Source: Actinomycetes bacterium (GTDB lineage Bacteria > Actinomycetota > Actinomycetes > JAHEKZ01). Taken from it: a DNA stretch of 38,002 nt. Below the pieces are notes generated by a model. It searched no databases, was not told the origin of the DNA, and saw nothing but the letters and a program-made list of their open reading frames with translations. How positions within the stretch are numbered: position 1 is the stretch's first letter; the number at the start of each line of letters is the position of its first letter. This document shows, piece by piece, positions 22,649 to 31,080 of the stretch. The stretch lies in contig JAJAYZ010000049.1 of NCBI GenBank assembly GCA_027118455.1, positions 1-38,002 on the forward strand. Reading direction: 5' to 3'. Both the position numbers and the translations under genes were made by a program.

Positions 22649-24364
22649 ATGAAACTGCGACTCGTTGTCGGCACGGCGACGTTCGCGTCGCTCGTTCTCG
22701 TCCTGGCCGCCTGCACGTCGGACGGGTCGACCACATCGAACACCAGCGGATCAGCTTCCTCGGCAGCGGGCGGCGCCTACGACCCGGCCCACGCGGGAGG
22801 CACGCTGACGCTGCTCGCCAAGTCCGCAGGCGGCACGCTCGACCCGCAGATCAACTACACGCTGCAGTACTGGCAGCTCTACCAGGCGGCATACGACGGC
22901 CTGACCTCGTTCAAGAAGGTCGACGGCGCCGACTCGTTCACCGTCGTGCCCGACCTCGCCGAGAAAATCCCCCAGGCGACCCGCGGCGGCAAGACGTACG
23001 TCTTCACGATGCGCAAGGGCATCAAGTTCTCCGACGGCACCCCGGTCACGACCGACGACGTGGTTGCTTCGTTCCAGCGCATCTTCAAGGTGTCCAGCCC
23101 AACCGCCGGATCGTTCTACAACGGCATCGTGGGTGCTGACGCCTGCCTCAACACTCCCGCGACCTGCACGCTCGCCGGCGGCGTCGTGGGCGACAAGGCG
23201 GCCGGCACGGTGACTATCAACCTCACCGCCCCCGACCCCGAGTTCCTCTACAAGCTCTCGGTGCCGCACGCCTCGATCCTGCCTGCGTCCGCACCCAGCA
23301 AGGATGCAGGTACGACGCCCATCCCCACCACCGGGCCATACATGTTCAAGTCGTACGACCCCAACACCTCGCTCGTGATGGTGCGCAATCCGTACTTCAA
23401 GCTCTGGTCGCAGGACGCGCAGCCACAGGCCTACGCCGACGAGATCGATTACAAGTTCGGTCTCACCGTGGAGGCCGAGGTCACCGCCGTCGAGAACGGC
23501 CAGGCCAACTGGCTGTTCGACCCGCCGCCGGCCGACCGTCTCGCAGAGATCGGCAGCGAGTACGCCAGCCAGGCGCACGTCAACACGCTCACCGCCTACT
23601 GGTACGCGCCAATGAACGTGAATATCCCGCCGTTCAACAACGTGAAGGCGAGGCAGGCCGTCAACTGGGCCATCGACCGAAACGCGCTCGTCAAGCTGTA
23701 CGGCGGCCCCGAACTGGCGGCCCCGGTCTGCACGATTCTGCCGCCCGACTTCCCTGGCCACGTCGACAACTGCCAGTACACCAACCCAGCCGGCTCGACC
23801 TGGCAGGGCCCTGACCTGGCCAAGGCCAAGCAGCTCGTGCAGGAGTCCGGCACTGCTGGACAGCCCGTCACGATCATCGTGTCGGACGACGAGGTGAATG
23901 CCGCGATGGGTGAGTACCTCCAGTCGGTTCTGAACTCGATCGGCTACAAGGCGACGGTGAAGGCAATCTCGGGCAACGTCCAGTTCACCTACATCCAGAA
24001 CACCAAGAACAACGTCCAGATCTCGCTCACCTCGTGGTACCAGGATTACCCAGCCGCATCCGACTTCCTCAACGTCCTGCTCGGCTGTGCGTCCTTCACC
24101 CCGGGCAGTGACTCATCCATCAACATCGCAGGTTTCTGCGACAAGACGATCCAGGCTCAGATGGACGCTGCGCTCAAGACCGAGCAGACGAGCATGGACG
24201 CCGCGAACAAGCAGTGGGCCGCGGTCGACCAGGCAGTGATGACCGCGTCGCCGCAGGCTCCGCTCATCACGCCGAAGCTGATCGACTTCCTGTCAGCCGA
24301 CACCGGCAACTACCAGTTCAGCAAGCAGTTCTACATGCTCGTCAGCCAGCTTTGGGTGAAGTGA
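22649..24364 (+). CDS. peptide/oligopeptide ABC transporter substrate-binding lipoprotein
   Basis: This 571-residue SBP_bac_5-type (cluster C) binding protein captures the substrate outside the membrane for the permease encoded downstream. It starts with a lipoprotein signal, LVLVLAACTSDG, with lipobox Cys22, then a Ser/Thr/Gly linker. Family blocks are GGTLTLLAKSAGGTLDPQINYT, AAYDGLTSFKK, KGIKFSDGTPVTTDDVVASFQRI (the family signature), IPTTGPYMFKSYDP and NVKARQAVNWAIDRNALVK. The start ATG 22649 has only a weak ribosome site. The ligand class (peptides, but also nickel, glycosides or opines in other members) cannot be fixed from sequence. The neighbouring S33 hydrolase and formamidase suggest peptides or amides. 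Confidence 0.9.
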   Translation: MKLRLVVGTATFASLVLVLAACTSDGSTTSNTSGSASSAAGGAYDPAHAGGTLTLLAKSAGGTLDPQINYTLQYWQLYQAAYDGLTSFKKVDGADSFTVVPDLAEKIPQATRGGKTYVFTMRKGIKFSDGTPVTTDDVVASFQRIFKVSSPTAGSFYNGIVGADACLNTPATCTLAGGVVGDKAAGTVTINLTAPDPEFLYKLSVPHASILPASAPSKDAGTTPIPTTGPYMFKSYDPNTSLVMVRNPYFKLWSQDAQPQAYADEIDYKFGLTVEAEVTAVENGQANWLFDPPPADRLAEIGSEYASQAHVNTLTAYWYAPMNVNIPPFNNVKARQAVNWAIDRNALVKLYGGPELAAPVCTILPPDFPGHVDNCQYTNPAGSTWQGPDLAKAKQLVQESGTAGQPVTIIVSDDEVNAAMGEYLQSVLNSIGYKATVKAISGNVQFTYIQNTKNNVQISLTSWYQDYPAASDFLNVLLGCASFTPGSDSSINIAGFCDKTIQAQMDAALKTEQTSMDAANKQWAAVDQAVMTASPQAPLITPKLIDFLSADTGNYQFSKQFYMLVSQLWVK

Positions 24365-24383
24365 CCGAGGCATCACCTCACTC

Positions 24384-25412
24384 ATGGCGAGGAGCAAGTC
24401 CGACATCTCGAGTACGCCAGCCACGCGCTCCGCTGGACCTTGGCGGAGCGCGTGGCAGCATGTGCGCAAGGACCGTGTGGCCATGGGCTCACTGGTCGTC
24501 CTCATCCTCATCGTGGCCGCTTGCGTGGCCGCGCCGCTCTACGCCAACAACATCGCTCACGTCGATGCGTTTGCGTCGAACGTGCAGGGCACGTACACGC
24601 TTAACGGCGTAACCGGTCCGGTGCTGGTCAACTCCACGGAGGGTCTCGGCCTCGGCGTCACGCCGATCGGACCGACGTGGAACTTCTCGACGTACTTCCT
24701 CGGCGCCGACAACCAAGGGCGCGACGTCTTCGCGCGCATCTTGTACGGCGGCCGTAACAGCCTGCTCATCGGCTTCGTGTCAGCCGTGCTCTGCTGCATG
24801 CTCGCCGGGCTGGTCGGTGTGGTCGCGGGTTACTTCGGCAAAGGGGTCGACGCGGTTCTCTCGCGCGCGCTCGACGTGCTGTGGGCCTTCCCGGTCTATC
24901 TTCTGGCGATCTGCCTGTCGGTCGTGCTGATCAACACTACGCTCACTATCGGGCCGTGGACTCTGACGTCCGGTAGCCTGCTACTCCCGATCCTCATCAT
25001 CGGCATCATCTACGTGCCCTACGTCGCTCGTCCCATACGTGGTCAGGTGATGTCCCTGCGCGAGCGCGAGTTCGTGCAGGCGGCCGTCGGCGCGGGCGCC
25101 AAGGACTCACGGCTGCTGCGCCGCGAGCTCCTGCCCAACGTCCTGCCCACGCTCATCGTGTTCCTGCCGCTCATGACGGCCATCAACATGCTCACCGAGT
25201 CGGCCCTGTCGTTCCTGTCGATCGGTGTGCAGCCGCCCGACGCGAGCTGGGGCACGATCATCAACGACGGCGTCGGGCTGCTCTACACGCGCCCGATGGT
25301 CGCGATCGCGCCGGGCATCATCCTCGCGATCACCGCGGTCGCCCTCAACCTGCTCGGCGACGGCGTGCGCGACGCACTCGACCCCAAGGCCCGGCTCCGC
25401 GGGTCGCTCTGA
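24384..25412 (+). CDS. ABC transporter permease, DppC/OppC type
   Basis: This 342-residue inner-membrane subunit has an N-terminal OppC-type segment (WQHVRKDRVAMGSLVVLILIVAACVAAPLY) and an extracytoplasmic loop. The binding-protein-dependent permease domain begins at about residue 110 (FLGADNQGRDVFARILYGGRNSLLIG). The coupling-helix EAA loop is REREFVQAAVGAGAKDSRLLRREL. The stop overlaps the next start (TGATG). The order C before B is less usual than B before C in opp/dpp operons. Codon third positions are almost all G or C here (39 of 40 in residues of the FLPLMTAINML...GVGL block). Confidence 0.9.
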   Translation: MARSKSDISSTPATRSAGPWRSAWQHVRKDRVAMGSLVVLILIVAACVAAPLYANNIAHVDAFASNVQGTYTLNGVTGPVLVNSTEGLGLGVTPIGPTWNFSTYFLGADNQGRDVFARILYGGRNSLLIGFVSAVLCCMLAGLVGVVAGYFGKGVDAVLSRALDVLWAFPVYLLAICLSVVLINTTLTIGPWTLTSGSLLLPILIIGIIYVPYVARPIRGQVMSLREREFVQAAVGAGAKDSRLLRRELLPNVLPTLIVFLPLMTAINMLTESALSFLSIGVQPPDASWGTIINDGVGLLYTRPMVAIAPGIILAITAVALNLLGDGVRDALDPKARLRGSL

Positions 25413-26380
25413 TGTGGCGTTTCGCCGGCAAGCGCGCTCTCGCTGCTCTGCTCGTCCTCTTCGCGATCAGCGTGATGGTCTTCCTCATCTTCTTCGCGAC
25501 GCCCGGTGCCGACCCGGCGGCCCGCATCGCCGGGCGCAACGCCAGCCAGGAAACACTCGACCAGGTGCGGGTCTCGTTCGGTCTCGACAAGCCAATCTAC
25601 GTGCAGTACTTCGTGATGATGCGACACCTGCTCATCGACCGCGACCTCACCTCGTTCGTCAACCGCGGAGCAAAGGTCATCCCCCAGATCCAGGCAGCGG
25701 TGCCGGTCACGCTGTCCCTCGTGATCGGCGCCGCGGTGCTCTGGATGATCCTCGGCGTCACGATGGGCGTGGTCGCGACTGCCAAGCGCGGCACCGCTGT
25801 CGACCCGATCATCATGGTGCTCGGCGTCATCGGGATCTCGCTGCCGGTGTACTGGCTCGGCGAGGTCATCAACCTCGTCACGCAGAGCCGGCTGCACGAC
25901 TCGATCTTCGCGTGGGTGCCGCCGCTCGGCTACGTGCCAATGTCTGACGGTCTGGGACGCTGGGCGCTCAGCCTGTTCTGGCCGTGGGTGACCCTCGCCG
26001 TCCTCTACTCCGGCATCTATGCGCGCGTGCTGCGCTCGGAGATGGTCGCGTCGATGAACGAGGACTACATCCGCATGGCCCGCGCCAAGGGCATTAGCGA
26101 GTCACGCGTGCTGATCCGGCACGCCCTGCGGACCTCGCTCATCGTCATAGTGAGCCTGTTTGGCCTCGACTTCGGTGCGCTCATCGGTGGCGCGGCACTC
26201 CTTACCGAGGTCGTCTTCGGCCTGCAGGGCATTGGCAAACTCACCTACGACTCGCTCCAGAACTTCGACCTGCCGGTGATCCTCGGCTGCGTCCTGTATG
26301 CCGCGTTCTTCGTCGTCCTCGCGAACTTCATCGTGGACCTCGTCTACGCCTGGCTCGACCCAAGGGTGCGCAATGTCTGA
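25412..26380 (+). CDS. ABC transporter permease, DppB/OppB type
   Basis: This 322-residue permease partner has the N-terminal segment RALAALLVLFAISVMVFLIFFATPGADPA typical of DppB. Next comes a long extracytoplasmic loop (QVRVSFGLDKPIYVQYFVMM) and then six-helix permease modules. The EAA loop is NEDYIRMARAKGISESRVLIRHAL, which docks on the ATPases. The last helices end in DLVYAWLDPRVR, as in the family. The start ATG shares a base with the preceding stop, and the ATPase gene begins 8 nt before this stop, so the permeases and ATPases are translated as a unit. Confidence 0.9.
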   Translation: MWRFAGKRALAALLVLFAISVMVFLIFFATPGADPAARIAGRNASQETLDQVRVSFGLDKPIYVQYFVMMRHLLIDRDLTSFVNRGAKVIPQIQAAVPVTLSLVIGAAVLWMILGVTMGVVATAKRGTAVDPIIMVLGVIGISLPVYWLGEVINLVTQSRLHDSIFAWVPPLGYVPMSDGLGRWALSLFWPWVTLAVLYSGIYARVLRSEMVASMNEDYIRMARAKGISESRVLIRHALRTSLIVIVSLFGLDFGALIGGAALLTEVVFGLQGIGKLTYDSLQNFDLPVILGCVLYAAFFVVLANFIVDLVYAWLDPRVRNV

Positions 26381-27395
26381 GCCGCTTCTCGATGTCAGGG
26401 ACCTCCGCGTCTCGTTCCGCACCCGCGGCGGCCTCGTCACGGCCGTCGACGGCATCTCCTTCACCGTCGGACGGGGCGAGGTCGTGGGACTCGTCGGGGA
26501 GTCCGGCTCGGGGAAGAGTGTCTCAATGCTCACCGTGCTGCGCCTGATCGATAACCCCAACTGCGTCATCGAGGGCGAGGTGCTCTTCAAGGGGCAGAAC
26601 CTCCTCGAGCTCGAGGGCGAGGTCCTTCGCAAGATCCGTGGTCAGGAGATCGCGATGGTGTTCCAGGACCCGATGACGGCGCTCACCCCCGTCTACACGG
26701 CCGGCTGGCACATCAGCGAGCAGATCCGGGCCCACGAGAAGGTGAGCAAGAAAGCGGCCATGGACCGCGCGGTCCAGCTACTGGAGGCCGTCGGCATCCC
26801 CAACGCGCCCGAGCGCGTCAACTCCTACCCGCACGAGTTCTCCGGAGGCATGCGCCAGCGCGTGGTCATCGCGATGGCGCTGTCGTGCAATCCGTCGCTG
26901 CTCATCGCCGACGAGCCGACGACCGCCCTCGACGTCACGATCCAGGCGCAGATCCTCGAGCTGCTGCGCGTGCTGCAGAAGGAGTTCGGCTCCTCAATCT
27001 TGCTCATCACCCACGACATGGGAGTCGTCTCGCAGATGTCCGACCGCGTCCTGGTGATGTACGGCGGCCGGCTGGGCGCGGCCGGGCCGCGGCGCGAGGT
27101 GATGCGCGACCCGCTCCACCCCTACACATGGGGGCTCATGGGCGCGATCCCGCCCACTGACGGCAGCCGGGCAGCCCGGCTGAACGCCATCCCGGGCACG
27201 CCCATCTCCCCCGCGGACGCCGACCGCGACCGTTGCCTGTTCGCACCGCGCTGCCGGTTCGCCACCGACGCGTGCCGGCCCCAGCCACCGCTGATCGCGC
27301 ACAAGCCCGACCACGCCGATGCCTGCGTACTGCCGTACGCCGAGCGGCCGGCACTGCGGGTGCAGGCCATCTCGCCCCTCGGAGTGCGCGCGTGA
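26373..27395 (+). CDS. oligopeptide ABC transporter ATPase, OppD/DppD type
   Basis: This 340-residue ATPase couples ATP hydrolysis to import. It has Walker A GESGSGKS (42-49), Q-loop MVFQDPM, signature [15 protein letters not shown], Walker [13 protein letters not shown] and the switch His in LITHDMG. The C-terminal oligo_HPY region has [12 protein letters not shown] and the cysteine-bearing [15 protein letters not shown], which marks the peptide/nickel type. The start ATG 26373 begins [15 protein letters not shown]; an upstream extension to 26298 is an out-of-place reading of the permease end and is rejected. It overlaps both neighbours. Confidence 0.9.
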   Translation: MSEPLLDVRDLRVSFRTRGGLVTAVDGISFTVGRGEVVGLVGESGSGKSVSMLTVLRLIDNPNCVIEGEVLFKGQNLLELEGEVLRKIRGQEIAMVFQDPMTALTPVYTAGWHISEQIRAHEKVSKKAAMDRAVQLLEAVGIPNAPERVNSYPHEFSGGMRQRVVIAMALSCNPSLLIADEPTTALDVTIQAQILELLRVLQKEFGSSILLITHDMGVVSQMSDRVLVMYGGRLGAAGPRREVMRDPLHPYTWGLMGAIPPTDGSRAARLNAIPGTPISPADADRDRCLFAPRCRFATDACRPQPPLIAHKPDHADACVLPYAERPALRVQAISPLGVRA

Positions 27396-28468
27396 GCACC
27401 ACACCGAACCTGTCCGCCACCGCGACACCGTCGGCCGAGCCGACCGTGCTGCTCGAGGCCCGCGACGTCGTCAAGCACTTCCCGATCCGCACCTCCAAGG
27501 GCAAGCAGCAGTTGCAGGCTGTCGATGGCGTCAGCCTGCAGGTCCGCAAGGGCGAGACGTTGGGGCTGGTCGGCGAGAGCGGCTGCGGCAAGTCGACGCT
27601 GGGCCGGTGCCTGGTGCGCCTCATCGACGTCACGAGCGGGTCGGTCATCTATGACGGCGTCGACATCACCAACCTGTCGCGACGCCAGCTGCGCGACCGG
27701 CGTCGTGGCTTCCAGATGATCTTCCAGGACCCGTACGCCTCCCTCAACCCGCGGCGTCGCGCGGCCGCGACGGTCGAAGAGCCGCTGCGTACGCATGGCA
27801 TCGGCAGCGACGCCGAGATCAAGGCTCGGGCTCTGCACCTCCTTGAGGTGGTGGGGTTCGACCCGTCGTACGCCGACCGCTACCCGCACGAGTTCTCCGG
27901 CGGCCAGCGCCAGCGTCTGGGAATCGCGCGCGCTCTCGCACTCGCGCCGCAGCTGCTGATCGCCGACGAGCCGGTATCCGCTCTCGACGTCTCGATCCAG
28001 GCGCAGGTGCTGAACCTGCTGGCCGACCTGCAGGAAGAGAACAACCTCACCTACGTCTTCATCGCCCACGACCTCGCGGTGGTGCACCACATCTCGGACC
28101 GCATCGGCGTCATGTACCTCGGTGAGCTCGTCGAGCTCGGGGACTCCAGCGACGTCTATATCTCACCCCGGCATCCGTACACAGAGGCGCTCATCTCGGC
28201 CATCCCGGTGATCGATGCAGACGCCGAGATCCGCGAGCGCATCGTGCTCACAGGTGACCTGCCCAACCCCATCGACAAGCCGACCGGCTGTGCTTTCCAC
28301 CCGCGCTGTCGCTACGCGCAGGACCTGTGCCGTACCGAGAAGCCGCTGCTGCACATCCAGAACGACGGGCGCCAGGTCGCCTGCCATTTCCCGGTCGCGG
28401 CGCCAGATCCGCCCGCCGTGCTGCCACGCTTGAACGACATCGAGCCGCCGAGCGACGAGACGCACTAG
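27392..28468 (+). CDS. oligopeptide ABC transporter ATPase, OppF/DppF type
   Basis: This second ATPase, 358 residues, makes a heterodimer with the OppD-type subunit. It has Walker A GESGCGKST (61-69), Q-loop MIFQDPYASLNPR (typical of OppF), signature FSGGQRQRLGIARAL, Walker B LLIADEPVSALD and switch IAHDLAVV. The C-terminal HPYTEALISAIP and CAFHPRCRYAQDLC segments follow. The start is GTG 27392, overlapping the OppD stop as GTGA; the longer frame upstream has no family similarity. Its stop overlaps by 4 bp with the stop of the convergent S33 hydrolase gene, leaving no room for a terminator. Confidence 0.9.
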   Translation: MSTTPNLSATATPSAEPTVLLEARDVVKHFPIRTSKGKQQLQAVDGVSLQVRKGETLGLVGESGCGKSTLGRCLVRLIDVTSGSVIYDGVDITNLSRRQLRDRRRGFQMIFQDPYASLNPRRRAAATVEEPLRTHGIGSDAEIKARALHLLEVVGFDPSYADRYPHEFSGGQRQRLGIARALALAPQLLIADEPVSALDVSIQAQVLNLLADLQEENNLTYVFIAHDLAVVHHISDRIGVMYLGELVELGDSSDVYISPRHPYTEALISAIPVIDADAEIRERIVLTGDLPNPIDKPTGCAFHPRCRYAQDLCRTEKPLLHIQNDGRQVACHFPVAAPDPPAVLPRLNDIEPPSDETH

Positions 28469-29364
28469 CCCCGGTCGAACCTTGTCAAGAAGCCCGAGAC
28501 CACCTCGCGGAACCGCTCGGGCTCCTCGAACTGCGGCGTGTGGCTCGACTCCTCGAACAGCACCCACTCCGCGCCGGGTACCCGCTGGTGCATAGTGCCG
28601 ACGACGAGCGGCGTGGCCTCGTCGTAGCGACCGGACACGAACAGCGTGGGGACGCTGATGCGGTGCAGCTCGTCGGTGATGTCCCAGCTGCCGAGCGAAC
28701 CGGTGCAGTGGAACTCCGACGGCCCCCACATTGTGGCGTACACCGTCGGGTCGGCAGCCATTTGCGCGAACGACTCGGTGAACAGGTGGGGCCATGGCTG
28801 CACCCGGCAGACATGGCGACGATAGAACTCCGTCATCGCGTCCTGGTATGCCGACGAGTCGGTGGTCCCAGCTGCCTCGTGCCGGTCGAGCACGTCCTGC
28901 ACATCGGCTGGCAGGTCGGCGCGAAGCCGGTTGGCCTCCTGGATCCAGAGCGCGGTGCTCGACAAGCCGTCGCACACGGCCATCGCGACCAGGCCCGGGC
29001 GCGGGTCGAGCGCATAATCGAGTTGGAGCATTCCGCCCCACGACTGACCCACGAGCGTGTACCGATCGGCGATGCCCAGGTGTGCGAGCAGCTCGGAGAG
29101 CTCGCGCTTAAACAGGTCGACCGTCCAGAACCCGGCCGGGGCGTCGGGCAGGTGCGTGGAGCTACCGCACCCGATCTGGTCGTAGAGCACTGTGGTGCGT
29201 CCGGACTCGTGCAGCAGCTCGGCAATCGGGACATCGGACAGGTGCGACATGCCCGGCCCGCCGTGCAGGACGACGGCGGGCACCTGAGCGGATCCGGGAT
29301 CGCACTCGCCGAGCACGCGGTACCAGGTCCGGCCGTGCTCCCAGACCATGAAACCTTCGGTCAC
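28465..29364 (-). CDS. S33 alpha/beta hydrolase, proline iminopeptidase/amino-acid amidase-like
   Basis: The 299-residue alpha/beta hydrolase has the S33 hallmarks HGGPG (34-38, oxyanion hole) and GQSWGG (106-111, nucleophile Ser108). Asp248 is in SGRYDEATP and His275 in SSHTPQFEEPERF. S33 members release N-terminal proline from short peptides; some close relatives hydrolyse L-amino-acid amides such as prolinamide. With no signal peptide it would act on imported substrates in the cytoplasm. The start GTG 29364 lies 4 nt after the formamidase stop, without a ribosome site, so reinitiation from the upstream gene is likely. The open frame reaches 29403, overlapping the formamidase end. It converges on the importer operon. 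Confidence 0.85.
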   Translation of the reverse strand: MTEGFMVWEHGRTWYRVLGECDPGSAQVPAVVLHGGPGMSHLSDVPIAELLHESGRTTVLYDQIGCGSSTHLPDAPAGFWTVDLFKRELSELLAHLGIADRYTLVGQSWGGMLQLDYALDPRPGLVAMAVCDGLSSTALWIQEANRLRADLPADVQDVLDRHEAAGTTDSSAYQDAMTEFYRRHVCRVQPWPHLFTESFAQMAADPTVYATMWGPSEFHCTGSLGSWDITDELHRISVPTLFVSGRYDEATPLVVGTMHQRVPGAEWVLFEESSHTPQFEEPERFREVVSGFLTRFDRG

Positions 29365-29368
29365 GACG

Positions 29369-30298
29369 TCAGCCGACGCGGAACGGCGCCGGGCACGCGT
29401 CAAGCTTGGGCACGCGCACCCGTGCGATCACGCTACCGGGGCACGGGTGGCAGGACTGCGCGATGCCGACGTCGCAGGCGACCGACAGGAAGATGAAGGC
29501 GTCCTCCATCGTGAAGCCCCACTGGTCGACGAGAAGGCGTGCTGCCTCCTCGCAAGCCAACCGGATCGCCTCGTCCAGGTCGTTGTCGGTGACACCGTGC
29601 GTCACCCACGAGTCGCCCAGCTCGGTCACCGGCCAGCGGGACTGCTTCCCCTTGAGCACGTTGACGCGCACGAGCACCTCGCCGTTGATCTCTACGCCGG
29701 TGCCTGACACCTCGCCATCACCCATCGACGCGTGCATGTCACCGATCGCGAGCATCGCGCCGGACTGACGCACTGGAAGCATCACGGTGGCGCCTGGGCC
29801 GTGGAGAGCGTTGTCGAGGTTGCCGCCGTGCGGACCGGCGAGGAAGTTGATGGCCTCATCGGTCTCGGTCGCGACCCCGATGACGCCGACCATCGGGCGG
29901 ATCGGAAACCGCACGCGGTCGTTCATGTGGATCGTGCCGTCCTCGACCCGGAAGATCCGCGTGACAGGAGACTTGACCTGGTCGTGCAACTGCCCCCAGC
30001 CAGGGATGACCATCGCCGCGCCCTGCGGACCGGGGTTGATCTCGAGCAGCTCGACCAGCAGCGAGTCGCCGGGCTCAGCACCGTCGACCCCGATGGGGCC
30101 GGTCGCCGCATTGACGCGAAGCATGTCCAGCTTGTCGGCGGTGATGTCCTCGCTCGTGACCTGGCCGTGGAAGCAGTCGTTGGTCTCGAGCCGCACAACC
30201 GCACCGGGGGCGACGGTTACCACCGGCGTCATCGACGGGCCAAACGCCCATACGACATCCGCACGCGAGATCTCGGCGTCGGGAGTGATCGCAGACAT
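29369..30298 (-). CDS. fmdA: acetamidase/formamidase family protein
   Basis: This 309-residue FmdA/AmdA-type amidase hydrolyses formamide or short aliphatic amides to the acid and ammonia. Family blocks are LETNDCFHGQV (37-47), GDSLLVELLEI, GPHGGNLDN (156-164), DMHASMGDGEVSGTGVE (188-204) and, near the end, SVACDVGIAQSC. The start ATG 30298 is behind a strong AAGGAGG (30305-30311), and it is the first gene of a two-gene operon with the S33 hydrolase. Pairing with a peptide-type importer and an amidase-like hydrolase points to use of amides or peptides as nitrogen source; that link is inferred. No regulator gene is nearby. Confidence 0.88.
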   Translation of the reverse strand: MSAITPDAEISRADVVWAFGPSMTPVVTVAPGAVVRLETNDCFHGQVTSEDITADKLDMLRVNAATGPIGVDGAEPGDSLLVELLEINPGPQGAAMVIPGWGQLHDQVKSPVTRIFRVEDGTIHMNDRVRFPIRPMVGVIGVATETDEAINFLAGPHGGNLDNALHGPGATVMLPVRQSGAMLAIGDMHASMGDGEVSGTGVEINGEVLVRVNVLKGKQSRWPVTELGDSWVTHGVTDNDLDEAIRLACEEAARLLVDQWGFTMEDAFIFLSVACDVGIAQSCHPCPGSVIARVRVPKLDACPAPFRVG

Positions 30299-30495
30299 GG
30301 CTGTCCTCCTTGGTCAGAATCCCACATGCTCGCGGTCCGCGCGGATCGGCGCAACCCGCCGCTCAACACGCGCGACCGCGGCGGGGCATGGCACGTCGCG
30401 CTCGCCGGCGACCTAGAGTCACGCTACGGCGAAGGGGCCAGCCGGGTCGCCCGCGACACGGAGACCCCAACCGGCTCACGGCGGCTTGGCAAGTC

Positions 30496-30900
30496 ATGAA
30501 GGTCAAAGTCTCGTCCGCACCCCTTGCTTCGATCCGCGCTCAGGCCGTCATCATCCCGATCTTCGAAGACTCTGAGGCACCCGGCGAGGTCCGTGAGCTC
30601 GACAGGCAGACTGCCGAACTGGTACGGCGATCACGATTGACCGGCAAGACAGGCGAGCTGACTCAAGTCGGTGCTGCCGCCGATGACGATGGGTTCGACG
30701 TCACTCTTCTTGTCGGTCTGGGCGCACGCGCCGCGTTGACTCTGGACCTCCTTCGGACGGCCACGTCCGCAGCAGTCCCACGTTGGAAGGACTTGCGCGT
30801 ATGCCCGAGGAAGGCGCGAGAACTCAAAAATCTAGGGCGCTGGACTTCCCGCCGAGCGACCTGCCTGGGGTCATCAGGAGTGGCTCCGGCACACCGCTGA
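30496..30900 (+). pseudogene. truncated leucyl aminopeptidase (M17) N-terminal fragment
   Basis: The first 100 or so of 134 residues read like the N-terminal domain of M17 aminopeptidases. They are MKVKVSSAPLASIRAQAVII, then VTLLVGLGARAALTLDLLRTATSAAV. From about residue 101 (CPRKAREL...) the similarity stops. The metal-binding catalytic domain, normally about 300 further residues, is absent. No other frame downstream restores it before the MFS gene. It is divergent from the formamidase gene and without a ribosome site. It is most likely a deletion remnant of a peptidase that once belonged to the peptide-utilisation cluster. Confidence 0.6.
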
Positions 30901-31026
30901 CGTCAGACAATGCCCCGTTCTTCAAGTCAGGCAGGGTGTCTTTACGCTGAGGTAGGTGGATGGTTCTCCCTCGGTGGTTTTGTGCGTCGACTCATTGTGG
31001 TGCCGTGATGGTAGGAGGGCCGATAC

Positions 31027-31080
31027 ATGGGTTCATCCCCAAACAGGGTCGAACTGATGGGTGAGGCAGCAGCTGCATGA
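31027..31080 (+). CDS. 17-residue leader-type reading frame coupled to the MFS gene
   Basis: ATG 31027 lies 7-9 nt after a strong ribosome site (AGGAGGG at about 31013-31019). It encodes MGSSPNRVELMGEAAAA, and its TGA overlaps the MFS start as ATGA (31077-31080). The MFS start has no ribosome site of its own. Either this is a leader peptide that couples translation, or it is the original N-terminus of the exporter separated by a one-base change. Confidence 0.35.
   Translation: MGSSPNRVELMGEAAAA

Noticed and set aside
22751..23761. 336-codon minus-strand frame over the substrate-binding protein gene
   Set aside because: It is a shadow of extreme third-position GC; the plus strand carries a lipobox and SBP signature.
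26298..26372. Upstream extension of the OppD-type ATPase
   Set aside because: It overlaps the end of the permease gene with Ser-rich nonsense; ATG 26373 starts a normal OppD N-terminus.
27233..27391. Upstream extension of the OppF-type ATPase
   Set aside because: It overlaps the OppD C-terminus with Arg-rich nonsense; GTG 27392 overlaps the previous stop as expected.
28327..29496. 389-codon plus-strand frame over the S33 hydrolase gene
   Set aside because: It is antisense to a complete Ser-Asp-His hydrolase and has no recognisable motif.
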